The notes: generated from the sequence alone by a model not told the origin. Counted from the first letter of the stretch, positions 15,735 to 24,441 are shown. The stretch is DNA of 48,464 bases from an uncultured Bacillota bacterium (GCA_927441425.1 CAKMKG010000028.1:1-48464), one strand, 5' to 3'. Translations and numbers: made by a program.

Positions 15735-16289
15735 ATGGTAACATTAGAACAAGTAGAAAAGCTTCGGGAGCATGCAAACATCTCATATGACGAAGCAAAG
15801 GCCGCACTGGAAAACTCAGGTGGAGATATCCTTCAAGCTCTGATCGATTTGGAACGCCAGGGTAAGGTAACTGCACCTCAGGGCGGAGGTCAATATAGTT
15901 CAGGCAGCATTGAGGTATCCGGCAGCACGAAAAAAGAAGCGCCCGAGAAAGAAAAATTTCAAGCCAACAGCAAAACCAGCGAAAAGTCGGCTTTCAGCCG
16001 CAACATGGGGAGATTCTTCCGCTGGATGGGAGAAGTCATTCATAAAGGAAATGTCAACGCCCTTGTCGTTGAAAAGAATGGCAGCTCCATCATGAGACTG
16101 CCGATCACCGTCATGGTCATCTTGGTCCTCTTTGCGTTCTGGATCGTGGTACCGCTTTTGATCCTTGGGCTGTTCTTCAGCTTTCGCTATTACTTTGAGG
16201 GACCGGATATTCATTGCACCAAAGTAAACGATGCAATGAATTCTGTAGCAAACGCTGCGGAGGAAATCAAGAACGATATTAAAAAATAA
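15735..16289 (+). CDS. DUF4342 membrane protein with UBA-like N-terminus
   Basis: 184 residues. The N-terminal 45 residues (EQVEKLREHANISYDEAKAA) form a UBA-like three-helix domain typical of DUF4342 proteins. A Gly/Ser/Lys-rich linker follows, then a hydrophobic segment near residues 120-150 starting LPITVMVILVLFAFWIVVPL. It is likely anchored in the membrane with a cytoplasmic UBA-like domain. AAGGAGGG precedes the start. It is first in a probable operon with a response regulator and kinase and may be an accessory or output protein of that system; this is inferred from position. Confidence 0.75.
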   Translation: MVTLEQVEKLREHANISYDEAKAALENSGGDILQALIDLERQGKVTAPQGGGQYSSGSIEVSGSTKKEAPEKEKFQANSKTSEKSAFSRNMGRFFRWMGEVIHKGNVNALVVEKNGSSIMRLPITVMVILVLFAFWIVVPLLILGLFFSFRYYFEGPDIHCTKVNDAMNSVANAAEEIKNDIKK

Positions 16290-16306
16290 TTCATGGAGGA
16301 AATCTT

Positions 16307-16996
16307 ATGCAGGAACATATTCTAATCGTGGAGGATGAAGAAAAGCTCGCCAGATTTATAGAGCTGGAGCTTACCTTTGAAGGCTATGTTGTGGAAAAGG
16401 CAACAGACGGACGTGCCGGACTTGCGCTGGCACAGTCAAAGCACTTTGATCTGATAGCGCTTGATATCATGCTGCCGGGCCTTAACGGTCTTGAGGTGCT
16501 GAGACGTATACGGCAGACATCCTCTGTTCCTGTCATTATGCTGACCGCAAGAGATGATACTATGGATAAGGTCGCTGGATTGGATGGTGGGGCGAATGAT
16601 TATATCACCAAGCCTTTTGCCATTGAAGAACTTTTGGCCAGGATCCGTGCTGTATTGCGAAACAACGGATCGTCGAAGGATAGTACGAAAAACATGGAAA
16701 ACACCTGCTCATCGGGGGCTCTCCGCATGAATTTGGACAGCAGAGAGGTATGGGTTGGCGATGTTTCCGTGGAGCTGACAAAAAAAGAATTTGATCTTCT
16801 GGCTTATCTTATGCAGAACAAAGGACTCGTAATGAGCCGTGATCGATTACTCGACAGTGTCTGGGGCTACGATTTTGTAGGAGAAACCAATGCGATCGAC
16901 GTATATATCCGGTATCTCCGGGCAAAAATCGAGGAGCCCTTCGGGTTAAAGTTTATTCAGACGATACGAGGAGTGGGATATATAATACGTGAATAA
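16307..16996 (+). CDS. OmpR/PhoB-family response regulator
   Basis: 229 residues: a receiver domain (about 1-118) with phospho-acceptor Asp53 in LIALDIMLPG, the acidic pair near Glu10-Asp11 and Lys102 in TKPF, followed by a winged-helix DNA-binding domain (about 130-229) with VELTKKEFDLLAYLM and AIDVYIRYLRAKIE. Its last 8 bp overlap the kinase start, and it sits 17 bp after the DUF4342 gene. An 11-bp direct repeat upstream of the operon may be its own binding site. The stimulus is unknown. Confidence 0.94.
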   Translation: MQEHILIVEDEEKLARFIELELTFEGYVVEKATDGRAGLALAQSKHFDLIALDIMLPGLNGLEVLRRIRQTSSVPVIMLTARDDTMDKVAGLDGGANDYITKPFAIEELLARIRAVLRNNGSSKDSTKNMENTCSSGALRMNLDSREVWVGDVSVELTKKEFDLLAYLMQNKGLVMSRDRLLDSVWGYDFVGETNAIDVYIRYLRAKIEEPFGLKFIQTIRGVGYIIRE

Positions 16997-18488
16997 TTCA
17001 AAAGAGCAACAAAAAAACAGGAATGACTATGCTGCAAGCAACACGAGCAAGGCAAGCTTCTCCTTGGTGATGAAGCTGAACCTACATACGATTTTTTATA
17101 CATTTGGGGTATTGTTAACGGTAAATATCTTGCTTTGTCTTGCTGTTTCCTCCTTCACCCTATGGAAGGCCGAGGAGAATACTGCAGCCCTGCTGGCACA
17201 GCTGGAGCCAAAGAACGAATCCATCATGGACTATACCTTCGAAACCTACACAAGGTCGCCCCGCGGCATCGAGCTATGGGGCATTCTGCATCAGGTAACG
17301 CCATTGGAGAAGTACACGGTGTCTCGAAGAGTATGGTTTGATGCGGAGAACGGCTATCCCCTTTCCGCATTGAAATATCAGATGGCCTTTGAAGAGGAGC
17401 AGGTCGTAGTTACCTATGGTTACGGTACCGTTCTGCGAAATTATCTGATGCCACTCTATGCCCTGTTAATCATAGAAGGGCTGATCCTGCTGATGGGAAT
17501 CGGCAAAGGAAGGCGCAGCATCCGTCGTATCCTGCGTCCTTTAACGGAAATGTCCAAGCAGGCGCAGAATCTCAGCACCGCTTCGGTAAAAGGAATCCCC
17601 GCAGAGGAAATGAGACGGCTGAGAGAGCTTGCGGGAACCATCAGCAACATCGATGCGACGAAGCTCGACAAGCGGCTCTCTGTGGATGAAACCCAAAGCG
17701 AGCTAAAGGATCTTGCCAATGCGATCAACAGCATGCTAAACCGCATCGACGAAGCCTACCGGTCACAGGTTCGGTTTGTTTCTGATGCATCCCATGAGCT
17801 GCGTACTCCGATTTCCGTGATCCAAGGCTATGTCAATCTTCTGGATCGCTGGGGGAAAAATGATGAAGCTACCCTGCAGGAGGCCATCGATGCTATAAAG
17901 AGTGAAGCGGAAAGTATGAAGGAGCTGATCGAACAGTTATTATTCCTAGCCCGTGGAGATAACGAAACCCTCCATCTGGACCCGGAGGTCATTGACTGTT
18001 TGGGAATGATCGAAGAGATTGTCAAGGAAACGCAAATGATCGATTCTCTTCATACCTTCCGAATCAAGAGCATCACACCGACTTTTGTAAACGCAGACCG
18101 TCAGTTATTGAAGCAGGCCTTGCGCATTCTTATTGACAATAGCATCAAATATACACCGGACAACGGCGAAATCCTTGTTTCAGTAACAGATGAGAGCGGT
18201 ATGGTTCACATTTCCGTTCAGGATAATGGAATCGGAATTGATCCGCAGAATCTGCCATACATCTTTGAACGATTCTATCGATCTGACGAATCGAGAGCCA
18301 GAATGACCGGCGGATCCGGACTTGGCCTGGCCATCATGAAATGGATCATCGACCGCCACGGAGGCACCATAGAAGTGATCAGCCGGAAGGATATCGGCAC
18401 AAGGACAACAATCCTGCTGCCGATGGTCTCCTATTCGACCACAACTGCTGTCCCCGAAGCGATTACCATGAGCATATTGCTGCCTTGA
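16989..18488 (+). CDS. Sensor histidine kinase
   Basis: 499 residues from a GTG start overlapping the regulator gene. Two membrane helices (about 32-57 and 152-172) flank an extracytoplasmic sensor region of about 95 residues. A HAMP-like linker leads to HisKA with His269 ([10 protein letters not shown]), then HATPase_c with N384 (IDNSIKYTP), DNGIG (412-416) and GGSGLGLAI (441-449). It autophosphorylates and signals to the adjacent regulator. The normal end would be near TTILLP (about 478); the last 20 residues are antisense to the end of the YbjQ-family gene, suggesting a displaced stop codon. Overlap is 58 bp. Confidence 0.94.
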   Translation: MNNSKEQQKNRNDYAASNTSKASFSLVMKLNLHTIFYTFGVLLTVNILLCLAVSSFTLWKAEENTAALLAQLEPKNESIMDYTFETYTRSPRGIELWGILHQVTPLEKYTVSRRVWFDAENGYPLSALKYQMAFEEEQVVVTYGYGTVLRNYLMPLYALLIIEGLILLMGIGKGRRSIRRILRPLTEMSKQAQNLSTASVKGIPAEEMRRLRELAGTISNIDATKLDKRLSVDETQSELKDLANAINSMLNRIDEAYRSQVRFVSDASHELRTPISVIQGYVNLLDRWGKNDEATLQEAIDAIKSEAESMKELIEQLLFLARGDNETLHLDPEVIDCLGMIEEIVKETQMIDSLHTFRIKSITPTFVNADRQLLKQALRILIDNSIKYTPDNGEILVSVTDESGMVHISVQDNGIGIDPQNLPYIFERFYRSDESRARMTGGSGLGLAIMKWIIDRHGGTIEVISRKDIGTRTTILLPMVSYSTTTAVPEAITMSILLP

Positions 18489-18754
18489 TTGCTGATCGCC
18501 TCATAGTCCACGACCACCCCAACGATGGCATTGGCACCCATATCCGCAGTTCTTTGTTCCATTTCACGGATCGCTTGATTTCTTCCCATTACCAGTTCTT
18601 CTTCATAGGAGCCGGATCGTCCACCAAAGAAATTGGTTAGACCCGCTTTAAAATCCTTGATCACATTGATTCCGACAATGATTTCTCCAAAAACAATGCC
18701 CTTGTACTCTTTGATCTTTTTCCCTTCGATGGTGGGTGTTGTAACTGTAAACAT
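18431..18754 (-). CDS. YbjQ/UPF0145 family protein
   Basis: 107 residues, complete for the family. Characteristic parts are [28 protein letters not shown] and the end [15 protein letters not shown]. The family forms small oligomeric proteins of unclear function, sometimes labelled heavy-metal-binding without strong proof. AAGGAGG precedes the start and an extended -10 element (TGC-TATAAT, 18798-18803) lies upstream. It converges with the histidine kinase gene and overlaps it. Confidence 0.88.
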   Translation of the reverse strand: MFTVTTPTIEGKKIKEYKGIVFGEIIVGINVIKDFKAGLTNFFGGRSGSYEEELVMGRNQAIREMEQRTADMGANAIVGVVVDYEAISNQGSNMLMVIASGTAVVVE

Positions 18755-18894
18755 GATTTCTTATCCTCCTTATGTCTTTCATTCATCTCTATTATCTATT
18801 ATAGCAGGTCTCAAATCAACTATTACATTATCTAATAACTCCTCTGAATAAGAATCATGAAACCAAATTATAAAATAATTATAGGAATTTTGCT

Positions 18895-18924
18895 TTGACA
18901 ACCGACCTATCGGTGTTATATAAT
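18895..18924 (+). promoter_or_regulatory. Promoter of tRNA-Arg
   Basis: Perfect TTGACA (18895-18900), 18-bp spacer and perfect TATAAT (18919-18924), ending about 30 bp before the tRNA. Confidence 0.88.
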
Positions 18925-18954
18925 TTACACCGTACTCTAAATCGATATGGATAC

Positions 18955-19031
18955 GCGCCCATAGCTCAGCTGGATAGAGTAGCGCACTACGAATGCGAAG
19001 GTCGGGGGTTCGAATCCCTCTGGGCGCACCA
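18955..19031 (+). tRNA. tRNA-Arg (anticodon ACG)
   Basis: 77 nt with encoded CCA. The acceptor GCGCCCA pairs with TGGGCGC, the D-arm and T-arm (GGGGG/CCCTC around TTCGAAT) fold, and the anticodon loop CTACGAA gives ACG. One mismatch closes the anticodon stem. A terminator follows immediately. Fragments of this tRNA recur downstream (see 19081-20045). Confidence 0.95.
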
Positions 19032-19037
19032 AAAAAA

Positions 19038-19070
19038 GATAACCATCCCTGCGATGGTTATCTTTTTTTT
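19038..19070 (+). terminator. Terminator after tRNA-Arg
   Basis: Perfect 10-bp stem GATAACCATC/GATGGTTATC, 5-nt loop and an 8-T run, starting directly after the CCA end. Confidence 0.92.
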
Positions 19071-19080
19071 CAGTCAAGCA

Positions 19081-19223
19081 GAGGGATTCGAACCCGCAAG
19101 GGCGTCAGGCTAAGAAAACAGCATGGTATGCTGTTTTCAGGCTGGCGGTCCGGGAGGCCTGAATGAGGCATCCCAGGACGGCAGACACGATTGGAATGAG
19201 TGGATGCAATATCCCTCTGGGCG
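19081..19223 (+). other. tRNA-fragment-bounded element, unit 1
   Basis: Starts with an inverted 15-base copy of the tRNA-Arg T-arm region (19081-19095) and ends with ATCCCTCTGGGCG (19211-19223), a 13-base match to the tRNA 3' end, 197 bp from the original. It includes a perfect 10-bp hairpin AAAACAGCAT/ATGCTGTTTT with a 3-nt loop. No gene is present. It could be a scar or a small mobile repeat tied to tRNA genes. Confidence 0.5.
19200..19223 (+). repeat. att-like tRNA-end repeat, copy A
   Basis: 24 bp, GTGGATGCAATATCCCTCTG plus GGCG. It matches 20022-20045 at 21 of 24 positions and the tRNA-Arg 3' end over its last 13 bases. Confidence 0.6.
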
Positions 19224-19345
19224 AGTTTCTTAATTTTAATGGGATTCGAACTGAAAAATTCGGTCTAGCTAAAGCTGGCGAATTTCAGTATAGCACCTAC
19301 CAGACATTTACCGCAAAGTCCAATCTCGTAAATGAGCTTAGGTGT

Positions 19346-19938
19346 TTATATTGTTGTTAGTTGGTCGTTCGTTGGGCCATACGCTAAGTAGTTAAATAAT
19401 CCTTGTGCAAAGTAGTCACCAATACTATCAGTATGGTGCAAAAGTCTATCATAAATATCGATGTTCTTCTGATAATCACCACTTAATAGCGTCGTTATTT
19501 CTTCTAATGTGTATTGGTGATACGTGTATATAAGGTTTTTTACTACAGTTTCATCCCAATAAGGATTAATAGAAGCTATAAATTTCGTTCTATCTTCAGC
19601 ATTCTGATATAGTTGCATGACTTTCTCATTTACTAATTCAATATTGCCATTTGCGCTTCAATTATTTCTTTTAAAAGAACGATTTGTAACGATAATAGTT
19701 GCACATATCGTTCTGCAATCTGATTGCCCATAACCAACCTTATCGTATTTCCAAACTCTTGAGGGATTTTGTACAAGCGGTTAAATACATCTTCCGCTAT
19801 TCCCGTTTCAGCAACTTTATTTAATAAGTACGCCCAAGTCCAGGTTGCCATTTCTCTCCAAAGAGTTCTGATACGGATGAATAAATTCATTTGACCATAC
19901 GTAACGGTTGGTTCATTAAATCTATTTTTACTTATCAT
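19346..19938 (-). pseudogene. Frameshifted gene for a small helical protein (family often mislabelled acetylglutamate kinase)
   Basis: Two abutting reading frames, 19633-19938 (101 codons, opening MISKNRFNEPTVTYGQMNLF) and 19346-19618 (90 codons, containing FIASINPYWDETVVKNLIYT), together look like one protein of about 190-200 residues. The second frame stays open upstream of its first ATG through the junction near 19630-19645, so a single 1- or 2-base shift would restore the frame. I recall similar small Bacillota proteins, with an ASINPYW motif, annotated acetylglutamate kinase without kinase motifs. It lies between tRNA-fragment repeats and is AT-rich compared with its neighbours. A sequencing error is the alternative. 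Confidence 0.6.
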
Positions 19939-20021
19939 GTCGATTACCCCTTCATATAGATACCATAGTATATTATTGTATTTGTAGAATTGTTAAAAAA
20001 TAGAAAAGTAATATTAAATGG

Positions 20022-20045
20022 GTGGATGCAAATTCCCTTTGGGCG
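20022..20045 (+). repeat. att-like tRNA-end repeat, copy B
   Basis: Second, slightly diverged copy of 19200-19223, 822 bp downstream. The two copies flank the frameshifted gene; another partial T-arm motif GGGATTCGAAC (19241-19251) begins this second unit. Confidence 0.55.
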
Positions 20046-20066
20046 CGATCAAGGATGAGATATGAT

Positions 20067-20095
20067 TTGCAGTTATGTTCTTAATTGGGTATACT
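20067..20095 (+). promoter_or_regulatory. sigma-A-type promoter of the ion channel gene
   Basis: TTGCAG (20067-20072), 17-bp spacer, TATACT (20090-20095), 30 bp before the start codon. Confidence 0.6.
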
Positions 20096-20124
20096 TATTA
20101 AAGAATTGATTAGAGGGGATACCC

Positions 20125-20940
20125 ATGAAAAAAAACAGATGGTACAATTGGAAAGAAAAATTACATGATGTTATTTTCGAGTCCACTACTCCAGAAGGAA
20201 AGCTGTTCGATATCGTACTGATCATCGCTATTATTTGCAGCTGTCTCTTGGTGATGGCAGAGAGCATAGAAAGCCTAAGAGAGAAATATGGGACCATCAT
20301 GTCTTACGCGGAATGGCTCTTTGTTGCCAGTTTTTCCATAGAATATGTACTTCGCGTCATCTCCTCAAAAAGAAGATTAAAATATATCACAAGCTTTTTT
20401 GGAATTATCGATTTGCTGGCGACGTTACCAGTCCTCATCAGTTTTTTTGTTCCATCTGCCAATTACCTGGTTATCGTTAGAATCTTTCGTTTATTACGCC
20501 TTTTTCGGGTCCTGAAAATGTTTCGTTATGTTGATGAAGCGAGGTTCTTACTCAAGGCATTGCGGGCCAGTCGACCTAAGGTTATTGTTTTTTTGCTCGT
20601 GATATTTTCAATCATAACAATTGTGGGTTCCTTGATGTATGTGATTGAAGGCCCGGAAAATGGCTTTTCCAGTATCCCGGAATCGATGTATTGGGCAATT
20701 GTAACAATATCAACAGTAGGGTACGGAGATATTTCCCCTCAGACAGGGATAGGAAAGTTCTTTGCAAGTGCTCTTATGATTGTTGCGTATGGGATTCTTG
20801 CTGTTCCTACCGGAATAATCTCTTATGAATTGGCGCAAAGCGCAAAGACAGCAACAAAGAAAACTTGTACAAATTGTGGCAACGCATATTCTGATATGCC
20901 TGCTTATTGTAGTAAATGTGGAAATAAGTTAAATGAATAA
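20125..20940 (+). CDS. Voltage-gated potassium-channel-like protein with C-terminal zinc ribbon
   Basis: 271 residues with six-helix channel topology. Segments S1-S3 span about 28-110, an arginine-rich S4 lies at about 117-134 (IVRIFRLLRLFRVLKMFR), and S5, the pore and S6 at about 152-235. The filter is TVGYGD (197-202), indicating potassium selectivity. After S6 the protein ends with a compact zinc-ribbon motif, two CxxC pairs at Cys248/Cys251 and Cys262/Cys265. Such a domain on a small Kv-like channel is uncommon and may sense metal or redox state; that is inferred. GAGGGG precedes the ATG. Monocistronic. Confidence 0.9.
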   Translation: MKKNRWYNWKEKLHDVIFESTTPEGKLFDIVLIIAIICSCLLVMAESIESLREKYGTIMSYAEWLFVASFSIEYVLRVISSKRRLKYITSFFGIIDLLATLPVLISFFVPSANYLVIVRIFRLLRLFRVLKMFRYVDEARFLLKALRASRPKVIVFLLVIFSIITIVGSLMYVIEGPENGFSSIPESMYWAIVTISTVGYGDISPQTGIGKFFASALMIVAYGILAVPTGIISYELAQSAKTATKKTCTNCGNAYSDMPAYCSKCGNKLNE

Positions 20941-20951
20941 CATCTACACTT

Positions 20952-21845
20952 CTATATACGCTTCTTTTCTGCTTTCCTATCCGCTACCACCGCATAAAAG
21001 ATCCCACCAATGATCAATGCACTCCCTACTATGAAGTTTAAACTGAGCACTTCATTTAAAAACAATACTCCCAAGATTGCGGAGGTAAGGGGTTGAATTG
21101 GATAGAACAGAGAGCAGGTCGCAGCGTCTGCCAATTCAAGTGCTTTGTTCCAAAAAAGCAAACCTCCGGCTGTGCATACGATACCAATATAAATTATCCA
21201 GATAACAACGGATGGAGAGATCTCCGCTATCGTGAATGCCGTTAATTTCCATTCAATCATCGCTGCAGGCAATGCAAAGATAAGACCAACAAACATGCTG
21301 TAGATCGTCACTGTTATGGAATCATACTTTTGACAGGCTAATCGAACGACAACGGAGGTCAGCGACCATGCAGCCATGGAGATAAAGGAAAACACAACGC
21401 CGATGACGGTATTCCCGCTTCCCAGATTGCCGATAATCACCACCGTTCCGATCAAGGTGATGCCGACAGCAAATCCCTTGTGCAGGTTTATTTTCTCATG
21501 AAGAATCGGAATCGCCAGCAAAATGATCATTGCAGGATTCATTGAAGTGATCAGGGATGCCATGGATGCGTTGCAATAATGCGTTCCCAATAACTGAAAG
21601 CCGATGGCCAGAAAGTAACCGACGAAGCCGATCAAGAGGATATACTTGTAGTCCCCTTTCTCAATTACAGCCTTTGGATACTTCCTGTAAACAGCAATCA
21701 AAATTAAAAGTGCAATAAAATATCTTATAAAAAGCAGCATAAAGCTTGGTACTGTTTCCAGGACATATTTACTTGCAACATAAAGACTTCCCCATGAGGT
21801 CAAGGCTAATATGAGATAGATATATGCTTTATTTCGTGCTGTCAT
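20952..21845 (-). CDS. EamA/DMT-family transporter
   Basis: 297 residues with about ten hydrophobic helices in two homologous EamA halves; ALTSWGSLYVASKY near the N-terminus and the second-half FYPIQPLTSAILGVLFLNE are typical of drug/metabolite transporters. The substrate cannot be told from sequence. It converges with the channel gene, with 11 bp between stops, and is followed upstream by the AzlCD exporter genes on the same strand but 53 bp away. Confidence 0.9.
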   Translation of the reverse strand: MTARNKAYIYLILALTSWGSLYVASKYVLETVPSFMLLFIRYFIALLILIAVYRKYPKAVIEKGDYKYILLIGFVGYFLAIGFQLLGTHYCNASMASLITSMNPAMIILLAIPILHEKINLHKGFAVGITLIGTVVIIGNLGSGNTVIGVVFSFISMAAWSLTSVVVRLACQKYDSITVTIYSMFVGLIFALPAAMIEWKLTAFTIAEISPSVVIWIIYIGIVCTAGGLLFWNKALELADAATCSLFYPIQPLTSAILGVLFLNEVLSLNFIVGSALIIGGIFYAVVADRKAEKKRI

Positions 21846-21898
21846 AATTGCATCCTTACACTATAGCAGATTCTGTATTTGCAAGTTAATTGAACAAT

Positions 21899-22231
21899 TT
21901 ATACAAACACCATCTGAATCAGAACCATATAGAGCCCCGTCCCACCAAGAATACTAAGCAGATTATTCTTCCGCCACAGGTGCAGGACGGCTACCGTAAC
22001 GACTGCAATGAGTTCCGGTATGCCAAAGGGAGATTCTAAAACAGATATATTTCTCAGGCAATAAACGATCAGCATGCCCATCACTGCAGGAGGAAGGGTA
22101 TTCCCAAGATAGGTGATTACCTTCGGGGTCCCGCCAGTTTTGCTAAATAAAACAAATGGGGCAGCCCGTAGGCCAAAGGTGATAACGGCGATGGTCAGTA
22201 TGATCAGGATGGATTCACCATAGCTTATCAT
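21899..22231 (-). CDS. azlD: Branched-chain amino acid exporter small subunit AzlD
   Basis: 110 residues from the ATG at 22229-22231, giving the usual AzlD size with about four membrane helices (TIAVITFGLRAAPFVLF; NTLPPAVMGMLIVYCL). A longer in-frame start is rejected because it would read through azlC and lacks support. AzlD partners AzlC to export branched-chain amino acids. It overlaps azlC by ATGA, showing translational coupling, with GGAGG upstream. Confidence 0.9.
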   Translation of the reverse strand: MISYGESILIILTIAVITFGLRAAPFVLFSKTGGTPKVITYLGNTLPPAVMGMLIVYCLRNISVLESPFGIPELIAVVTVAVLHLWRKNNLLSILGGTGLYMVLIQMVFV

Positions 22232-22944
22232 GGTATTTGATCCTCCTCTTCCCTTATGATCGTCGTCTTCTCTTCCAACTGCTTTCTCGCCAGCATAAGC
22301 GCGATCACGATCAGCACCATAGACGGGATAACGATATTGTCCGGGCCGATGACAAGCAAAACAGCGATGGTACTGCCAAGTCCGATCAATGCAGGTATAT
22401 GGGAGGCATAGGCTTTCCATTGGTCAATAAAGATGACGATAAACAAAGCCGTCATGGCAAAATCCATCCCTGTAGTATCAAAGGTGATCATTGTACCGGC
22501 AAGGGATCCAATCACGGAACCCATCACCCAATAGGCCTGGTTTAACAATGCAACACTGAAGAAGAATTTCCTTTCGTCTACATCAGCCGGTGCTTGCTTC
22601 CCACAAAGCAAAGAGTAGGTTTCATCGGTCAGTGCAAAAGCCATATACCATTTTTTCATTCCCATGCCATGAAAGCGGTCTAGAAAGGACAGCCCGTAGA
22701 AGATATGCCTGAAGTTTATCACTAGGGTCATAACTGCAATTTGAATCAGGCCAATTCCTCCATAAAAAAAACTGACGGCGATAAACTGCATCGCGCCTGC
22801 ATAGACGGCAAGACTGAAAAAAAATGCCCATATAAAGTTGTATCCTGCGTTTTCAAATAACAGTCCAAAGGCAATCCCTATCGAAAGGTACCCGAGCAAA
22901 ACGGGTATTGTCACCGGAAAAGCAGCCTTGATAGCTTTCTTCAT
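22228..22944 (-). CDS. azlC: Branched-chain amino acid exporter large subunit AzlC
   Basis: 238 residues, multi-helix permease with family motifs PVLLGYLSIGIAFG at the start, MQFIAVSFFYGG and NFRHIFYGLSFLDRF. It forms the BrnFE/AzlCD-type export complex. Its stop overlaps the azlD start. The ribosome binding site is weak. No regulator gene is adjacent. Confidence 0.92.
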   Translation of the reverse strand: MKKAIKAAFPVTIPVLLGYLSIGIAFGLLFENAGYNFIWAFFFSLAVYAGAMQFIAVSFFYGGIGLIQIAVMTLVINFRHIFYGLSFLDRFHGMGMKKWYMAFALTDETYSLLCGKQAPADVDERKFFFSVALLNQAYWVMGSVIGSLAGTMITFDTTGMDFAMTALFIVIFIDQWKAYASHIPALIGLGSTIAVLLVIGPDNIVIPSMVLIVIALMLARKQLEEKTTIIREEEDQIP

Positions 22945-23053
22945 TATCTATGTACTCTCTTATTAGGAATCTTTATGCAAAAATATTCTGATTTATAGTA
23001 TACTAAGGGTGATGGTTTTTTTCAATGTATTTCTTGAGGGGGAGAATAGATCG

Positions 23054-23527
23054 ATGAATAATATTAAAAAAGCAGGCATTCTTACGGGAGCAGTAGTTGG
23101 TGGGGCAATCGGCGGGACCATATCCTTCATCGGCAAGATGACCAAGCAAACATTCATTGATGAGCTTGGAGAAAGTATTGTCGATTCGACCTTGTTGACC
23201 GGAGGCATTGCCGGAAGCATCGCCAGCGGTGCAACCAATGTGATCTCTGGGAAAATTCAGAACAGCAACTGCAAGATGGAGGAAGGGAAGGAAGATCTGA
23301 AGTCTGCGGGAAATCAAGTCGTTCAGAATTTCGTTGATAATATTCAGACCGTCGTTGGCAACAGTGGTGTAATTATTGAAGGTGTGAAGGAAAAAGACCG
23401 CAAGAAGGTTGTACGGGGCGCCAAAACTTTGGTGAAGGTTGTCGCAGTGGGCGCCATTACCGTTGGCGCCGTCAAAGTAAAACCGGAAGAAAAGAAAAAA
23501 GAATCCTCTGAAAAAAAGAAGGTTTGA
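23054..23527 (+). CDS. Uncharacterised glycine-zipper protein
   Basis: 157 residues from the ATG at 23054 with GAGGGGGAG upstream. Residues about 8-30 (AGILTGAVVGGAIGGTISFI) and 60-75 are glycine-zipper-like amphipathic segments; the C-terminus after VKVKPEEKKK is strongly lysine/glutamate-rich. I do not recognise the family. It may associate with membranes. It converges on the VanW gene with 3 bp between stops. Confidence 0.65.
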   Translation: MNNIKKAGILTGAVVGGAIGGTISFIGKMTKQTFIDELGESIVDSTLLTGGIAGSIASGATNVISGKIQNSNCKMEEGKEDLKSAGNQVVQNFVDNIQTVVGNSGVIIEGVKEKDRKKVVRGAKTLVKVVAVGAITVGAVKVKPEEKKKESSEKKKV

Positions 23528-23530
23528 TCC

Positions 23531-24361
23531 CTATTGCCCGGGAGGCAGGAAAGGCGTGTACATCATCAAAGCATGGTTTTCCGTGATATATTCTTCATCC
23601 ACGTACTCGCCTTCCGTCGTATAGCGTTCACGATAAAGTTTATTGTGTCTGCTGAACCCGCCCCAATATTCACCTTTGAAAAGATGTTCTTTTTCTTTCA
23701 CTTCATATCGATAACACGGCGGATGGCTCCCATACCATTCACCCGTCAGATTTTTCTCATCTACTTTGACCTTCAGCTGAAATTCCGTATTTGTATCATT
23801 GCAAAACATCAAGTCCCGATATGGATAATAACAGGTCGCACCGCTCCCAAAGGGCTGGCTTCTGTTGGAATCAGGGAATACATCGTAAGAATGGCGATAT
23901 CTCTCTACAACGGTAAGTGGAGTGTGCAATGTCATCCAGTAAAGCAGATTGGACAACTGGCATAACCCCCCTCCCATACTCATGTGATAGGTTCCACAGT
24001 ATAACACCATTCCCGGAACATATCCCTTCTTTGCAGTCGGTTTTCCTATGAGCTTCCAGTAGCTGAACATTTCACCGGGCTTTATGACAATTCCGTCAAG
24101 ATTCTTGACGGCCAGTTTCAAATTGACGATCTTATTATATTGATACTGCATGTCTACATCTTTCAGTTCCCGCAGCAGCGGGGTGCTGTGGGAAAAATGT
24201 AAATAGGGAAGCGGATGAGAGCAGCGTTTTTGCGCATAATGATGTTTTCCTGAATGCCAAAGCAGATACCGGGACAGCGAATAGTATGCTTTCCCGGCCA
24301 ATAATCTTAATTTGCTTCGTTTCAGCGGTCTCAAGCTATGATTTACTGTATTCTCTCTCAT
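23531..24361 (-). CDS. VanW family protein
   Basis: About 276 residues from the last of four consecutive start codons (GTG-ATG-ATG-ATG); GGGTG lies 6 nt upstream of this one. The VanW core is clear: VKNLDGIVIKPGEMFSYWKL, KKGYVPGMVL and MSMGGGLCQLSNLLYWM, then HSYDVFPDSNRSQPFGSGA. VanW accompanies some vancomycin-resistance clusters, but the family is widespread in clostridia that lack them, and nothing here suggests resistance. A cell-envelope role is likely. No signal peptide is obvious. Confidence 0.87.
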   Translation of the reverse strand: MRENTVNHSLRPLKRSKLRLLAGKAYYSLSRYLLWHSGKHHYAQKRCSHPLPYLHFSHSTPLLRELKDVDMQYQYNKIVNLKLAVKNLDGIVIKPGEMFSYWKLIGKPTAKKGYVPGMVLYCGTYHMSMGGGLCQLSNLLYWMTLHTPLTVVERYRHSYDVFPDSNRSQPFGSGATCYYPYRDLMFCNDTNTEFQLKVKVDEKNLTGEWYGSHPPCYRYEVKEKEHLFKGEYWGGFSRHNKLYRERYTTEGEYVDEEYITENHALMMYTPFLPPGQ

Positions 24362-24404
24362 CATCATCACCCAAGATATATTTTATACTTTTATTAATAC
24401 ATAA

Positions 24405-24441
24405 GAAAGACTATCCTTTTTTATTATAAGGATAATCTTTC
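24405..24441 (-). terminator. Terminator after the GH18 gene
   Basis: Stem of about 14 bp with one mismatch (GAAAGACTATCCTT with AAGGATAATCTTTC). The tail is only partly T-rich. A second inverted repeat AGAGTGAA/TTCACTCT overlaps the GH18 stop. Confidence 0.5.

Noticed and set aside
18895..19113. Plus-strand reading frame through tRNA-Arg
   Set aside because: It spans the promoter, tRNA and terminator and has no coding support.
23531..24361. Vancomycin-resistance locus from the VanW match
   Set aside because: No vanA/B ligase, vanH, vanX or regulator genes are present; VanW-family proteins are common in clostridia.
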